A DNA stretch of 5,594 nt from Methanosarcinales archaeon (GTDB lineage Archaea > Halobacteriota > Methanosarcinia > Methanosarcinales > Methanogasteraceae). The stretch's first letter is position 1. Each line of letters opens with the position of its first letter. The notes under the pieces were generated by a model. It was not told the origin of the DNA, did not search any database, and saw nothing but the letters and a program-made list of their open reading frames with translations. The position numbers were made by a program, and so were the translations under genes. This document shows positions 5,207-5,594 of this stretch, one piece after another. The DNA is taken from positions 1 to 5,594 of the forward strand of contig QMVM01000145.1 of assembly GCA_003661105.1 (NCBI GenBank). The letters are read 5' to 3'.

Positions 5207-5275
5207 TTACCGGTTCTGGTAATGCGGTGTAACAAACCACTTCACTCCACGCGAAAACTTCTTTTACACCGGTAA
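5207..5275. repeat. Nested inverted repeats upstream of the NIL-ferredoxin gene
   Basis: TTACC/GGTAA forms a hairpin with loop GGTTCT at 5207-5222. CGGTGTAA (5225-5232) is an exact inverted repeat of TTACACCG (5264-5271), 31 bases apart. The 3' arm extends to TTACACCGGTAA (5264-5275), whose ACCGGTAA end is also the exact inverse of TTACCGGT (5207-5214). The block ends 32 bases before the gene start, a position suited to an operator or a 5'-leader structure. The binding factor is unknown. Confidence 0.45.
5252..5266 (+). promoter_or_regulatory. Possible BRE/TATA promoter of the NIL-ferredoxin gene
   Basis: CGAAAACTTCTTTTA has a good BRE-like CGAAAAC followed by a T-rich, poor TATA match, about 45 bases before the ATG. 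It overlaps the spacer and 3' arm of the inverted repeat, so a protein bound there could control initiation. Initiation would fall near 5290. Confidence 0.3.
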
Positions 5276-5307
5276 CAGATGGTTGAGATGATGACAAGGG
5301 TGATAAT

Positions 5308-5594
5308 ATGAAGATGATGATACACGTTTCATCGGCGGTTCATGATCCTGTGATCGCGAGAGCGATTCTTGAAACCGGTGTCGAGATCAATGTCGACCGC
5401 GCAAACATCGATGCAACGAGCGGCGAGATTGTGCTGGAGGTGCCTGCCGACTCCTGCGCCCGCGTTGCGACTGCATTCGAACGTCAGGGAGCATCAGTCT
5501 CTGTACTCGAACACCCGATCATCCGGGACGATGCCGAATGCGTACACTGCGGTGCATGCATCAGTGTCTGCCCGGTTCAGGTCTTCTCATTTAA
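5308..5594 (+). CDS. NIL-domain 4Fe-4S ferredoxin, N-terminal part (cut by window end)
   Basis: Ninety-five codons are visible with no stop. Residues 3-70 form a NIL domain, a small ACT-like beta-alpha fold also found at the C-terminus of methionine ABC transporter ATPases. Visible marks are the opening IHVSSAVHDPVIARAILETG, a central IVLEVP strand, and SVSVLEHP. A 4Fe-4S site follows with Cys78, Cys81, Cys84 and Cys88 in CVHCGACISVCPV. In methanogens, NIL-ferredoxins of this architecture work with a DUF39/CBS protein to make homocysteine from aspartate semialdehyde and sulfide, and they usually carry a second 4Fe-4S motif, expected just past the window edge. GGTGAT (5299-5304) matches the 16S anti-Shine-Dalgarno and favours ATG 5308, but Met3 or Met4 cannot be excluded. 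Assignment to the homocysteine system is by family; the DUF39 partner is not in view. Confidence 0.85.
   Translation, partial: MKMMIHVSSAVHDPVIARAILETGVEINVDRANIDATSGEIVLEVPADSCARVATAFERQGASVSVLEHPIIRDDAECVHCGACISVCPVQVFSF

Larger units (their letters stand above)
4424..5307. other. 884-base stretch without an intact gene
   Basis: The start holds the competing stem-loops. About 4600-4985 shows an unrecognised broken reading frame. From about 4735 to 5105 the + strand is unusually G- and T-rich. AAGTGCGAA occurs three times (4444, 4736, 5026) at near-equal spacing. GGTGGTT (5094-5100) and AACCACC (5142-5148) form an inverted repeat. From about 5120 the sequence turns AT-rich and leads to inverted repeats and the promoter region of the NIL-ferredoxin gene. 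The ORFs over 75 codons on the - strand here are low in complexity (Ser/Pro/Lys) or lack family features and overlap the broken + strand frame, so I do not call them genes. No tRNA, rRNA, SRP RNA or RNase P RNA was recognised. Confidence 0.6.

Noticed and set aside
4424..5307. RNase P RNA or SRP RNA in the long gap
   Set aside because: I could not find their conserved cores (for example the ACAGAA-type RNase P region or the SRP helix 8 GNAR loop context) in either strand.
5287..5320. Repeated TGATGA-like boxes around the NIL-ferredoxin start
   Set aside because: No CTGA D box at guide spacing. The repetition is explained by the Shine-Dalgarno and Lys/Met codons.
1..5594. CRISPR array or phage-defence island
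   Set aside because: No regularly spaced 25-40 base repeats and no Cas or known defence genes. The TnpB end is an ordinary IS200/IS605 remnant as far as can be seen.

Overview
The window looks like a piece of an archaeal chromosome, most likely from a methanogen or a methanogen-related alkane/methane-oxidising euryarchaeote. The support is an archaeal EF-1A followed by an archaeal-type uS10, a fused Fae-Hps protein, a CooC-type nickel-insertion ATPase, the start of a NIL-domain ferredoxin of the kind methanogens use in homocysteine synthesis, an archaeal tRNA-Glu without encoded CCA, and BRE/TATA-like elements upstream of several genes. No single marker fixes the genus.

Layout. Bases 1-175 are the right end of an IS200/IS605-type element: the last codons of a TnpB nuclease overlapping three consecutive perfect hairpins, the arrangement expected of a TnpB guide (omega/reRNA) scaffold. 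A complete cooC-like gene follows (322-1086). After a short spacer comes tRNA-Glu(CUC) (1251-1325), then the elongation factor gene (1386-2654) and rpsJ (2682-2993), the tail of the archaeal str operon without its usual upstream members. A 240-base spacer with two strong hairpins and a promoter leads to fae-hps (start best placed at 3236, end 4423). The 884 bases from 4424 to 5307 contain no intact gene: there is a GC-rich stem-loop cluster just after fae-hps, an unrecognised broken reading frame (about 4600-4985), and an AT-rich upstream region with nested inverted repeats. The window ends inside the NIL-ferredoxin gene (5308 onward).

How the parts fit. Translation genes (tRNA-Glu, EF-1A, uS10) form the core. 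The flanking metabolic genes suit C1-metabolising archaea: CooC loads nickel into CO dehydrogenase, Fae-Hps makes ribulose 5-phosphate from fructose 6-phosphate through the reversed RuMP route and hands the released formaldehyde to tetrahydromethanopterin, and the NIL-ferredoxin belongs to sulfide-dependent homocysteine synthesis. No CODH/ACS gene is adjacent.

I found no clear undescribed multi-gene system. The points most worth a second look are the TnpB-overlapping RNA structure, the decayed or unrecognised reading frame in the long gap, the competing stem pairs after fae-hps, and the inverted repeats before the NIL-ferredoxin gene.
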